64,000 nucleotides of DNA from Welwitschia mirabilis (Eukaryota > Gnetophyta > Gnetopsida > Welwitschiales): NCBI GenBank assembly GCA_051453625.1, contig JBOZIK010000001.1, positions 153,229,427 through 153,293,426 on the forward strand. Reading direction: 5' to 3'. This document shows positions 12,216 to 24,619 of the stretch, piece by piece; within the stretch, counting starts at the first letter, position 1, and each line of letters opens with the position of its first letter. Under the pieces are notes generated by a model. That model was not told where the DNA came from, did not search any database, and was given only the letters and a program-made list of their open reading frames with translations. A program made the translations under genes and the position numbers.

Positions 12216-13066
12216 GACTAATTAACTTTGACTAATGCCTAGTCTTTTATATAAGACATGCAAAAAACAAATTTCAATGTGGACGGCCTTGAGCTTATAT
12301 CTAACATTTTGAACATGCATCACTCATATATGATTATGCATATAAAAGTGAAATATGTTTGCTTAAGCAAATGTTTATGTATCTTTCCTTTCTTTTCTAG
12401 GAAGCTCCTACATTTTCAAGTGAAAAAGCTACTACTATAAATTAACATATAAAAAGTGTTTAAGAGGCATACAGTACAAACAACAAAAAAAAGACAATTA
12501 CTTAAAGGATGATAATAAGCCCAAAATTCATTCATCCTCAAAGCATAAGTCTAGAGAAAAAAAATCAATTTTGAAGTACTTAAATAGACTCCATAAAGAA
12601 GCACAGTACATGTGTCGATAAAATTATGACACGTTAAAAATGGAGTCAAACTAAGTATGACCATAAGGAATCTAGTTCATGATCCTTTCACATAATTTGT
12701 GAGCATTCTAAAAGAGTTAAATCATGAATATTTTGAACCTTGATGTCGTCAATCTGAGGTCACAATGGTAGGATTTTAGATTGTTACAAAGCCTTTTAGT
12801 CAGCTAACTACCAAAAGCTATCGTAAACATGATTTGAAGATCGCCCTAGGAACTATAGGTGGTTGATCCTAAACCCATTATAAGAAGGCACACTCATTTC
12901 ACTAGTAAGGCAAGGCAAGACATAAAAAATACAATTTTTTGACATTTATATTCAAAATGTTATGTGATAAATTTAACTACATGGCTCTTAAAATCAAATA
13001 TGGCAATAAAACCTATTTCATTTAATAGGACAACAATTGAGCTTTAACATAGGTTAAAAAGGGCAA
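12216..13066. other. AT-rich spacer, nothing recognised
   Basis: No coding, RNA or transposon signal is visible. Confidence 0.4.
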
Positions 13067-13719
13067 AAAACATTTGCTTCTCTAAAATAGTAAAACACAA
13101 TGCCTCATAAATTTCATATCATATTAAAAAAATTTATATGAAAGTCTACTCCAAGCAAAAATGTTTAGAAAGCATTCTTTACATGGATTTAAGGCACTTC
13201 CAAGACATTATAAAAAAATGACAAATTAAAATTGATCCATCAGAATTTTTGGTTAATGCATGACAAAGAAAATCAAAAAAACAAAACAACATTATTTCTT
13301 ATCACACTTATGTTTTGTGGTATATTCTAGTTAGATTAGGAAAAAAAGTTTGAAATATCTCATTTTAAAAATATAATCAAATAAAGCGTACTTGATAATA
13401 CCTAACCCCAGAAACAGGTGGAGCCAATTTAGTGCAAGACCTACACTATAGGAAGCATTTACACCACACAACGTTGAGCTCTCAATGTAGCATTATCCAC
13501 ATTGCCGATAAAGGGACCAATACCAGAAAGAGCCCACCATCCCCCATCCTATTACACACCCACCATCCCCTACCCTATGTAAATATATAGGAGCTGACCT
13601 CTTTCAACTTTGGGCATTTACTAGCCCTATTAAGTATTGATAGGATGTTTTGGGCGAACTATGACAAGCTTCATAATGCAACTGAGCATCACCATTAGAA
13701 GTTTACTGGAGTAGAGAAA
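13067..13719. repeat. 650-bp tandem repeat, unit 1
   Basis: Starts at 'catttgcttctctaaa' and is followed directly by a second, diverged copy with a period of about 650 bp. The unit contains a GC-richer part (about 13,400-13,680) with 'cctaaccccagaaacagg' and C-rich 'caccatcccc' words. Compared with unit 2 it lacks about 55 bp near 13,690, between two 'accat' words. Coding content is not recognised. Confidence 0.85.
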
Positions 13720-14405
13720 AAACATTTACTTCTCTAAACTAATAAAACACAATGCCTCATAAATTACATATCATATTAAAAAAATTTATAGGAAAGTCTA
13801 CTCCAAGCGAAAATGTTTAGAAAGCATTTTTTTCATGGAATTAAGGCACTTCCAAGACATAAAAAAATCACAACTTAAAATTGATCCATTAGAATTTTTG
13901 GTTAATGCGTGACAAAAAAATCAAGAAGAAGAACATCATTATTTATTATCACACTTATGTTTTGTGGTAAATTCTAGTTAGATTATTAAAAAAGGTTTGA
14001 AATATCTCATTTTAATCAAATAGCTCGTACTTAATCATACCTAACCCCAGAAACAAGTGGAGCCAATTCAGTGCAAGACCTACATCATATGGAGCCATAC
14101 ATCATACAACATTGAGCTCTCAATGTAACACTATCCACGTTGCCAATGTCGGAACCAATACCAGAAAGAGCACACCATTCCCCCATCCTATAGCACACTC
14201 ACCATCCCCTACCCTCCGTAAGTATGCAAGATCTGACCTCTTTCAACTTTGGGCAATCCCTAGCCCTATTGTCAATAGGATGTTTTGGGCATAACTATGA
14301 CAAACTTCATAATGCAACTAAGCATCACCATATACCAAAATGTTGTTACATATGTGACTTAGGGTACAGCATACCAAATGCCACCATTAGAAGTTTACTA
14401 GATTG
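13720..14405. repeat. 650-bp tandem repeat, unit 2
   Basis: The second copy starts at 'catttacttctctaaac' and can be followed base by base, with frequent substitutions and small indels, to 'accattagaagtttacta' near 14,400. Small open frames inside it (14,112-14,294; 14,224-14,493) are not conserved in unit 1 and are not taken as genes. Confidence 0.85.
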
Positions 14406-15901
14406 CAATATACACTCTAAGCTCAATCTTGTGCAAATTGTTGGACATTACCAAGCCTCAAACTTTAAGTCTTACTTTAAACAAACTACATAATTCCTCA
14501 CGCCACCGAAATATGGAAGCATATATGAGCATATATGGGATGGGTTTACTAACAACTCTTGACGATATGCACTAACAACTCTGAAGATACCGATACAAGA
14601 CATTATTAAATGACAAAATTTATGAAAATAACAACACGCTTAATTAAAAATAAAGTGACATTGATAAGACCTTATTAATTATGCACGTAGAGCATTAGTT
14701 CAAAAACTGACTCTAAGAGCAAAGAAATGGGTAAGTGTCAAAATTCACCTTAAAGAGTCTAGCCAGGCACACCAAAGACTAGCGAGCTTTATTCATAGAC
14801 TCCGATAACCTTGTTTGCACTCAATACCACTTGTATCCCTAGAAAAAATTTTTGGCTTATATGATATAAACATACAGCAAACTCGCACAAAGCAAACAAA
14901 ATCTCTTGCAACAGGTGTTTTCAGTTCACTACTGCTTTCACTCATCATAAAACGTTTTTATGCCAACGAAATTTTACTCCAGAGCCTTCAAACTTAAGAG
15001 TGTTTTTTACATTTAGAAACACTGAAAACTTTTTAACCTTAGTATGAATCCTGAAGAATGGTCATGGAAGAAAGCAACATGGGATTATACACCTCAAGAA
15101 TCCGAAAAGATTACTAAAAGATGAAGTGAACGCTACAATTACTCAGAGGAGAAATATGCCCAAAGGAGCCTTTTAGGGGATGAACCGATCTAACCACAAA
15201 GGAGAACTCATATATATCGCACCAATCCTTCGATATTTATTTTTATATAGATAAGGCATCCAATTTATCAGATCCTTTTCACTCTTAAAAACATTTCCTG
15301 AGTATCCCCCAAGTATACAACTTAAATTATAGCTTAAATTTATCAGATTGGGATGGAATAGGCGCTTAAATTTATCAGATTGGAATGGAATAGGTAAGAT
15401 AGTATGGGAAACGTAATAAAAAGGAAGCAAACATTTTAGACTTCAATCATTTGTTGAACGGTTTACTTGAGTACAAAATGACATCCAGTGGTGATGCTCT
15501 GAATCTACAAAATTTTGCAGGTCTAAGAACCACTGGATCTGGTAATTGTCAAGATGACAGCAAGATGTTTCAAATATTCTTGAGAGATTAAAACCACAAT
15601 ATCACATCATACTCCATGTCAACAGGCTAAACAACTAAAATGCCACTTTGATGTTTACATGCATGCCAGAACATTAACTCCATAGCAGCTTTGTTTTCAG
15701 AATAATGGAGCTATTAAATTCCGAAATAATGAATTCTTTAATAGCCAAACATACACCCGCAAGAAACTTCTGATAAAATCAGAATGATAAATGAATCAAA
15801 ATGAATTTTGGAAAAATAAATTGGGAACGTGCCTCTGGAAACCAAGGCCTCCGACAGTCTACAGCTGACAAATTGATCCAAAACTAATCTCTTCTTTATA
15901 G
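14406..15901. other. GAUT1 downstream region and probable 3' UTR
   Basis: The part next to the GAUT1 stop (about 15,430-15,901) is less AT-extreme than the repeats and probably includes the 3' UTR of that minus-strand gene, but no polyadenylation site can be fixed. A 32-bp tandem duplication ('gcttaaatttatcagatt...') lies at 15,332-15,395. No other gene is seen. Confidence 0.4.
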
Positions 15902-18900
15902 CTATTCATTTATATTGCACTGCTGCAAGTAAGGATGATCATATTTGATATATTTTGTCCAGTAAGATCTGTACTTAGTCATTGCCAGCTCCAACCAAGG
16001 CTTCATGTTTCCATTGTAATGCACCACAGCTGCATTTTCTATTTCGGCACGATCTACACTAGGATTATATCCTAAACCTAGAACATGCCAATGCTTGTCC
16101 AGTGGATGTGTTAACCCATAAAAAGTGATCAACCCAGGAGGCAGAGTTCCAAGCTTCCATAACACTCTGTCTTCATTCTACAATTTCCAATAAACAAAAA
16201 GTCAAAGGTAGCCGTCAGTTATGATCACTTAATAATCCAACAGAATTAATATCTACAAGCAAGCAATCATTTTAGATGTTTCCAAAAGCTAAGGTACTCC
16301 ATACCATGTTCTGCCATTTGTGATAGATTCCAGTTATATCACGTTTCTTCCACTCTTTAAGGTCAAAAACATTCATTCCATATGCCCAACCACAAGCATT
16401 AGGATCAAAATGTTTGGCAATGTGTGGGTTTGAAAAATTCAAATATTTATCAAAGCGATGGAAACTCTCTCCACAAGTTTCAACGGCACCATTGACCTTT
16501 CCCTTGAGATCAACCGACCATAAAGGAGTCAAATCCTTCTGCACCACAATGTCATCATCCAAGAAAAGAATCTTGTCTAATTTAGGATAAACTTGGGGAA
16601 GGTAAAATCTAAGGTGATTCAACATGGATAAGTATTTGGGATTCCTGTATTTCAAATTAGAGGAACCTGCGGAAAGTGTGGTGGCATGATGTGCTCTAAA
16701 ATAATATTCCTTCATAGCTGCAGATTCAAGTTGACGGAGAACAGGGCAGTAAGATGAATTCAGCCATTTGAATTCATCTACATTTTCTACAGTTATTGTA
16801 GCTTTCCCAGGAGGATTAAGTAGGAACCACATATTCATGGCTCCAAAATTTAACTTATCTGTGACAAGATGAAATACATGCTTCTCAGGATCCTGCAGAA
16901 ACAAGGGAAAGAAAGCCAAATCAGTAAGTATCCAAATGAAATTTTCTTTTGCAGGTACAAGACTAGTTTATTACCCTTGCATTCATGATAGTTGAATTCA
17001 CAACCACAGATGCTGCCAATACATTGTCTGAAAACAGGGCATAATGATACAGAGTTGGATCTTCCAGTTTCTCCTGGTTAGGAAATTTTCGCTTTTCAAG
17101 AGGAAGCAAGTAATATTCAATAGTCAACCTCATCGATAGACAATGCAAACCCTTTGGCACTGTCTTCGCAGCCAGCTGGCTTAAGAATGTGCTTTGCTTT
17201 TTCAAGGTTCTTACTTGTTCATCTGCAGATTGTAGCATAGCCCGTAACTTTTTTGTTACTATAGCACAATCATAGAACTTCTCTCTTGCCTTTGTGAGAG
17301 TTTGACCCATGACCTTAATCTTCTCAGGGGCACTGGATTAAGCATCAGGATGCATAAAAAGGTAAAGTAAATATGTGAAGGGTTGATTTAAGCAAACATA
17401 CATGGAGTGTCAAAAAGGGTCTACCTATGATGCAAATCAGAATCCTGACTAGCCTCACCCAAAGCCCGCTGACTTTCTTTGATACGCAACATCAATTCAT
17501 TGTACATTTCAGGGCTATTTCTGGCTCTTGCAATGCTTGAGTATACCCTAGCCATAATAAGTTGATCTCGAATCAACCTAACATTTGAGTCAGAATTCTC
17601 ATTTTCATTCTCTTTCCTCCAGATGCTGTACTTTCCAAGGACAGCAGAGTCAACCTCTTTTGAACGTTCAATTGCAGCATTTTCAAGCTTCACTTTTTCT
17701 TCATCATCTTGTTGAATAAGCTCCATTGAACGTCTTTGGCGTCTCTTTTGCCTAAGTTGCTGAAATAAAGGACAACTTTGATTTAAAAAAAATATCAGAA
17801 CACACAAAGAGGGATGTTACAAACATGATTCTAGACAACCATGCAACATGACTGCATGAGATATCGCCTAGGTACTATAAGGTGTATGTAATTTACAAAG
17901 TTTCTTTCTTAAATAACACCGTGTATGCTTTAGAATACTCAGAACGGCTGTCCCTTGGTAAGAGATGTATCCTTTTGAATTTCAATAGTTGCATTTAATG
18001 AATTTCAAACTTATATAGCGCCTGTTTAGTATAGCGAAATTATTCTGGCAATTATCAGTATGTAAGATAGATATAACTTCTTAAATGGATACCAACTGTT
18101 ACCATACAGAAAACATATAAATCCTGGGGGTTAAAAAAAGGAATATGCTTACCCTTCGTAAGAGTCCTGCTGGATTTGCATTTAACTGTTCATTCTCTGC
18201 ATAACAAAAATGAAAGTGGAAAATCAAGGTACAAATTCAGAGTTAACCGACAGTCACTAAACACAAGAACTATTGGTAACTGAGACATGTTAAGAGTAAA
18301 CTGACTGTCTTTAACATATTGATCAGAAGAAGCCAAACCTTATTCCATTTTTCGAGGGGCCNNNNNNNNNNNNNNNNNNNNNNNNNNNNNNNNNNNNNNN
18401 NNNNNNNNNNNNNNNNNNNNNNNNNNNNNNNNNNNNNNNNNNNNNNNNNNNNNNNNNNNNNCATATGCATGAGATGAATTTTGTTCCTTGTTGCTTTTCC
18501 CATCTTCTGAAGTTCCCACGGCCTGCTCATCAGAATGTAGATTCCCTAATTTGTCTCCAGAAGTGTCTTGTTTCTGAGATTAGCATCAGTATTAGGTTCT
18601 GACTTATGGCAAATCTACTGAACTATCAATAGAATGAACTGGAACTTCACAAGTGAATTCGAAGTGGGGAAACTATCAAAGCTTTAAAAACTAATGATTA
18701 AAGTTTTAGGGATCTTTTTCAACAAAAAAAGAAACGAAAAAAGGAAATGGTAGTACTAAAAATTTCAAGAATGGAGAATGTTTTTACTTCGTAATAAGTA
18801 ACAACATGTTTGTTCATCTCAGATGGCTTCTCAAAAACCCATGATAACGAGGGTGAGTCCTTCCTCCCACCAATTTTCCAAGGTCCTAAATCTTGTGAAT

Positions 18901-20271
18901 TAGCCTCGATAGCATCAATTACCTGCAGAAACAAAATCCCATTATATATTTTATTTCGAAATAATCAAAATAACAATTAGGGCTCTAATAGTTTTTACAA
19001 TCCCTCTGATTTACCTCTTTTGGAAAAAGGGATTCTACATGTTCTATTGAACTATGTCTTTTCCAGTCAACCCTTTGCATCTGTACATGTCAAGGGCAAT
19101 GAGAATTAGAACTACATTTCACAATGTCAAGCACATCATCCTAGCTGAAAATTTACACAGCAGTTCTCACCTCATCAACAGCTTTATTCTGGCCTCGAGA
19201 GCCTGTCAAAATAAGCAAATCACACAAGCCCAATTAGTACATAGCAGTATAGTTGGAAATGTACTAACGTCTTTTGCAAAACACATCAAAAGTATTAAAA
19301 ACCTAAAGAGAACGATATGGTGCATTAGCATGCATGTACACAAGATACATTCATGACGGAGTAAAACACTTCATAAGAAACTACCATGCGTCTACTTAAA
19401 GGAACCACAAGAAAAGCTGTCGAGTGTTGCGTTTACTTAAAGTTCACAGAGGGATAATAGATGTGGAATACTTCTTATGATAGATGCAACGATTCTGTAT
19501 TGTGGCAAATCCAAATGGACACGATAGTGCGAAGTCAGAACACAATGTACAGGAGAGATGAAAAGTACACTTTCCAGATGAAATGGATAATAAAACTAAC
19601 AATAAATCGTCTTCACGTATTGCACTTAGGACAGCATTTCAATTTCAAAAAGTACACTTTCAGAGAATTTGAAAGATAACGAAAACGCGTCTTTATTGCT
19701 AAAACCCTGGCATCAGGACTTTGAAACCTCAGATCTTTTAGTAAAAAAGGCATCAACTTTCGAACGTACAGAGCACGCAAATATCAGAGGACATCGAAAA
19801 GGGAAGTATATGTGAACAATTTGTAAAGAATGCTACAACATCCTCAAAGAACTAATCTTCGTAGCATTCGAGTTACAACCTTCGCCTAAATCCTACGTAA
19901 GTATAACAGTCACTTGCCAGATAACACTAAAACGAAAAGAATTTGCTAAACAAAGTCCCTGACAACTAAACTTTTATGAAGTTTTGACCGGTTATACATC
20001 AAGATTCAAAAGAAAAACTGAAAACTTGGAACATTGTTTAATTCAAGAACCCTACTACCCTTATGTAGCTTAATGCTTGAGATACTTAATTTGCATCAAC
20101 TATTGAAATGAAGAAAAAGGAGAGTTTACCATCACGCAAGACGGAGGTAGAGGAAGCAACAGAACTTCGAGCTCTGGTCGTGATAAAACAAGTCGGAACG
20201 ATAACGCAGAACACAAACAAGCCTAAAATGCATCTTTTGCAGCGAAACCGACCTCCTTTTCCCTTGGTCAT
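15902..20271 (-). CDS. GAUT1: GAUT1-type homogalacturonan alpha-1,4-galacturonosyltransferase (spliced)
   Basis: A GT8-family Golgi enzyme that adds galacturonic acid from UDP-GalA to pectin homogalacturonan. Exons read on the minus strand, all with GT-AG borders that keep frame: 20271-20130, 19202-19171, 19080-19015, 18922-18788, 18573 into the gap at 18461, 18196-18153, 17759-17425, 17332-16975, 16892-16305, 16177-15902 (stop). The N-terminus is basic followed by one membrane span (residues about 15-33), as in a type II protein. A low-complexity stem follows, then the conserved block LENAAIERSK/VDSAVLGKYS, the SADEQVRTLKKQSTFL block, and the GT8 core with LFLDDDIVVQ (metal-binding DxD). CGWAYGMNVFDL, LWKLGTLPPGLITFYGLTHP and HYNGNMKPW come next. 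It matches Arabidopsis GAUT1 better than GAUT4 in the VDSAVLGKYSIWR and YIKYDHPYL regions. The Met at 20271 is chosen because it directly precedes the basic/membrane segment; an in-frame Met at 20304 is possible. Part of the stem is lost in the gap; no stop breaks the visible exons. Confidence 0.95.
18362..18461. other. assembly gap (100 N) inside GAUT1 stem region
   Basis: Exactly 100 N, a default gap size, so true length is unknown. The exon that opens at 18573 runs into it. On the other side, 18361-18338 could hold the exon end with a GT at 18337, but no phase joins cleanly to the next exon (18196), so the donor is probably hidden in the gap. Confidence 0.9.
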
Positions 20272-20950
20272 AATCCAAATACTGGCGCTTTGCCTGGGAG
20301 GCATCTATGCGACCGCAATTTCGGATCCGACAAGATCTCTCACGCAAAGAAGCCCAAATCAGCCTTTCCTTATGATCAATCTGAATGCGATTTAGGGCTT
20401 GAAACTATAGAAACTAAGGGATCTCCATTCTCCACGAACCGCGCTGGAAACTAAATGCGTATCGATGAAACGGTGAAGCAACAAAATAACTAGTGTCAGT
20501 ATTATAAGCTGAAAAAGGTCAGAACCTCACATCATTCATCAAAACGAAACCAAACGGAAAGAATAAGTGGAATAATCATCACTTTCATTCCCTTTGACCG
20601 CTCATTGATTGAATAACAAAATCAGTGACACACAGATTTCCACTCGCTTTACTCCTTCCTTCTGTACTAGCCTGTGGTTTTCATTTCCGCATTTTCCGCC
20701 TGTTTTACTGCCCTAATTCACCGGCTGTGGCCAGTCGCCGTTCCTAGTGGACGCTCTTTTACCGGCACGCGTGAAACAGGCCCATCCCAGATCTGAACGA
20801 GAGGGCAAATAAAGGGATATCGGTTTCTTAAGCAACGTCTCTTTGGGCCCTGCCAAAAGTTTAAAATTATTTAAAAATTAAAAAGCTAAGTGAAGTTGAT
20901 GTTTCTATGATTGGGTTTGCCGTGCCTTCTAGTTTGCGCTGTTGTTCTGG
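20272..20950 (-). promoter_or_regulatory. GAUT1 5' region: leader and probable promoter, GC- and CpG-richer
   Basis: The 500-600 bp upstream of the GAUT1 start is richer in G+C and CpG than the flanking repeats, as expected for the unmethylated 5' end of an expressed plant gene. No TATA box at a convincing distance or specific operator is claimed. Overlapping open frames on both strands (20,108-20,395 plus; 20,347-20,132 minus) are shadows of exon 1 and leader. Confidence 0.4.
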
Positions 20951-23900
20951 CTAGGACCCTCCTTTTGTGTTAAATAATCTTCATTTATTACCACTATGCA
21001 AAGGAGGAAGCCTCCTTTTACATTAAACAATACTCTCTTGTAATATTGTAGAAAGATAGCATAAGGGAACCCATAAATTATTTTTTGGTATGTCATGTGT
21101 CAGCCCCTGAGGAAACGACAAAAGTACTATATAAAATCAAGTCACTATATTATTACATGGGTTATGGGGTTTCTGGTTTGAGTCTTATTGTGAATTATTT
21201 AGAGGCTTTAATTCCCCCTATGTGCTCCCTCTCCCTTTCATATCTCTATTTGATTGGATGTTATCCCTTGTAGCATGCCTTTGTTGTTACAACTATTCAG
21301 ATAACAACAGTGTAACTTTTAACTTAAACTGTGGGTCCTTGGAGAAGGATAGGTATTGGGTCTTTGCAGAAGGATAGGTATGATGATATTTGTTTTTAAG
21401 GTTTTCCTATTGGTGAGAAACATGAATTAACAATTTTTTTATGAAAGTCTATTCAAATTCCCTTAACATCAGGCTTGTTTAAAGATCAAGTCCATTCAAA
21501 TAAACAAACAAAAATATAGGTTTGAATTTTAATAGGATGTTATTTGTCAAACACTTTCCCTTTTAGCTTTTCAAAGCTATCAAAGGGGTCCTTTTCTTTG
21601 CTAGAATATTCACATGTTGTTTTTGGTTCTTCAATTATTATCCCTTTTCCTTTGCTAGGATAATTCTACTTGCTGATTTGGTTTAAATTTTTTAGGAGTT
21701 GGTTGTCCTTGTTCATTTACTTCTCTTGATGATGAAATTGGTTGTGATTTTTTTTTTAATTCTCTTCATTAATTATCTTTCATGCATAGCAGTAGTACCA
21801 TATAATGGAAGCCTTCATTCCTTGAAGCTAATAAGGATGTTTAAAAGGTTTTGACTAATATTGCATCTAAGCTGATTGGATTTGTAATGTTCAACATATT
21901 AGCTTTTTTGATATCTCTATTTATTCCATTGTAATTTTGTGTATATTTAACCTAATATCAAGTGTATCCTATGATCACATTAGCGTGGGTTTAGTGTTTT
22001 TAGGAATAACTATCAAATAATAAGGAATCGGTCCACAATCTGAGTCTAGTTGCCCATACTCTATTACTTCTGAAAAATATCAAGTATTCCATGATACTAT
22101 GTAATAATGGTATCAATTCCAGGTAAGTATTTTACATTTGGAGTATGGCCAAATTAGTCCCACCATTAAAGCAAATAGTTGTAGGTTGTTGGATATATCC
22201 ATCTAATCTATCTTGCCACATTTGTACCTGAAATCAAAAATTTTAAAATTTTTGTTAGGTAATAACTTTGATTTCTATGCCATAAATTACACAATCACTA
22301 ATTTGAATTAATGGCATTATTTGCCCATATCTAAACAATAATTTAATATGGATTGTCCTTGAATATAATTATTTAAAAATTAATATAATGGGGGATTTAC
22401 CTTCTATGGTGAAGTCTTCCTTATATCAAGATTCATACCTTCTGTAGTGTACTATTAGCAAAAACTTCTTCTTATTCATTTTCTTATATTTTCAAATCTC
22501 TTTTTTGATTTCTTTGTTTCTAATAGTAATTTAAATCATTGTTTCTATTCTTTGCTAACCATCATTTTCTAATTATGTACTTTGCTAAATTCCCTTGTTA
22601 ATGAATCTGGAAATAAATTTCACTTATTTGGTGTTTCTTGATATTGTAAAATTATACTATGGTAGTAAATACTGCTATCTGATATATCTCTAAAGTCTTG
22701 GATTGCTTCTAATTTGCTTCTTTAAAAAGATTACTATACTTATTGAATCTGTGCATAGAATGAATTCTTGATCTATGAGAATATCACATAACTTTTCAAT
22801 CCTTTGAATATGATAAGGACTTATTTTTCTACAATCCAAAATTTTTGTTTGGTAGGAATCCAATAAGAGAAACAACATACCTATTCTTTACTTTCTTTCT
22901 TTTTAAACAATATAGCTATCCATCAGGAATCACTAGCATCAATTGTTAATACATATGATTCATTTATAGCTAGTTCAAGAGGATGAAGCTTCTACCATTT
23001 GCTTTAAGTCCTTTTCACTTCTTAAGTTGATGCATCTGTCCACTACAACTAGGTAATCATTATTTTTCTAATTACTTTATGTTTTTGGTGACATCTTTGG
23101 GATATGATTATGGAAATAATTAATACAATCTAAAAATATTTAGCATTGCTTCTTATCTGATAGCACATTTGGAAACTTCTAGGTTTTGTATATGTGGTTG
23201 CATATAAATCATACCTTTGTCAATTTTATTTCTAAAAACATTATTTCTTTTTGAAATATTTGGAACTTTTTACTATCTATATTGAATCTTATACCATGTT
23301 GTTTCCATGTTTATGCAAATCAAAATAAATGCTATACATGTGTATTAATTATATCTTAAAAAAAGTAAAAAGTCATCAATATAATTGGTAATAAATTAAT
23401 CATACTACTAGAAAATTACATTCATTTATCTTTGAAACTATAAAGGCATATTTTTTTCTCTCTAAAAGGCAGCACAAACTATTCATACAGTTCTTACAGA
23501 GTAAAGAAACCCTTTTACGAATATCTTCTTTAGCTATCTTGAGATGGTGTTCTTCACTTTTATAATCAAATTTGGAAAATACTTTTACATTAGCTAATTT
23601 TTATGTCAAAAGACCTTTATGGTAATGGTCATTTAATATCAATGGTAACATTATTAAGAGGAATGTAATTAATCAATGTCCTATCTTTTCATCTTTTAAT
23701 TTCTAAATGATTTCAAATAATAAAACAAGCACAAGAATAATTTGATGATGAAGGCCTTATTAATCCTTTATTTAATAATTCTTACACTTGTGTTCATATT
23801 TGTTCTTGGTTCCATTTATTGATTTTAATTAGCTTACTCTATATTTATGTAAGGTTAGTGAAGTTTCATCCCAAGATTTCTATGGATGCTTGTAGAAACA

Positions 23901-24190
23901 TGACTTCAATATGTCTATGACTTCTTCTAGTTACGCTACTTCATTTGCTAACAACATGACTTTAATATATCTGTAACTTCTTGCAATTAGAATACTTCAA
24001 TTCCTAAAATTTGTGTCATAAATTTACTTAATTAAAACATCCCTCTCTCTCTCTCTCTCTCCATCACTCACTTAAGCTGTAATTCCTTTTTCATAATTTT
24101 TTTATTATGGATTTATTCTTCCATTCTTTTTTAAGTACTTCTAATTACTATATAGGTTTTAGAAGTTTAAGAAAGCTGGAAATTATATTG
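20951..24190 (-). mobile_element. endogenous caulimovirid (pararetrovirus) remnant, copy A: RT and RNase H
   Basis: Read on the minus strand, decayed pieces of a Caulimoviridae polymerase appear in the expected order. Near 23,770-23,740 is the RT entry motif (LIRPS type), followed within 100 bp by an N-H-x-E-I-K-R and an I-N-Y-x-P-L-N type stretch, which separates caulimovirids from Ty3/gypsy. A stretch equivalent to FSKFDxKSG lies near 23,580-23,550 and a complete YIDD catalytic box at 23,383-23,372. RNase H (TDS and an upstream I-E-K helix) is near 22,880-22,690. Frames are broken throughout, so it is dead. About 570 bp at roughly 21,030-21,600 is absent from copy B and looks like a later insertion. 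The affinity is to petuvirus/florendovirus/gymnendovirus-like endogenous viruses, by eye only. Confidence 0.65.
24042..24062. repeat. (CT)n microsatellite
   Basis: About ten CT dinucleotides in a row within copy A of the viral remnant; absent at the equivalent position of copy B. Confidence 0.95.
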
Positions 24191-24600
24191 ACAAGATGTA
24201 CTTCTATGTTAGCATCAGATAAATTTAAATGAAGAATCAAATCATAATTTAGATAACCACTACTAATGTCTAAGAGGTCCTAGAGAATTAAGATAGTGTG
24301 ATCATGATCTTCTAATTTCCAAAAGACCCTGAAAGACATAAGGAATATGAAATTATAGAAAATCACAAGGTTTAATTGCAAGTAGGGGTTGTAGACAAAG
24401 TTTATAGACATAAATAGAGAAATAAGAAATTCAATTTGATAGAGACAGGGAACTAGCTACGGTCAGAGTCTTGTCCTAGACATAGGTTTCCATATGTTAT
24501 GTAGATCTCCTACCATAACCAACACATTGGCAATAATATAAAATGCTATTTTTTGATTCCACCTAAAAAAATTACAATATCATTTTTTTTAAGGAGAGCA
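24191..24600. other. spacer between viral copies A and B
   Basis: Homology between copies A and B stops near 24,190, and copy B-type sequence starts near 24,600-24,650. The stretch between is AT-rich with no motif recognised. Confidence 0.4.
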
Positions 24601-24619
24601 TTATCTAACTTTAAAGAGT

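Noticed and set aside
20086-20395. Overlapping open frames on both strands around GAUT1 exon 1
   Set aside because: Only the frame starting at 20,271 joins in phase to the next exon and has the expected membrane anchor.
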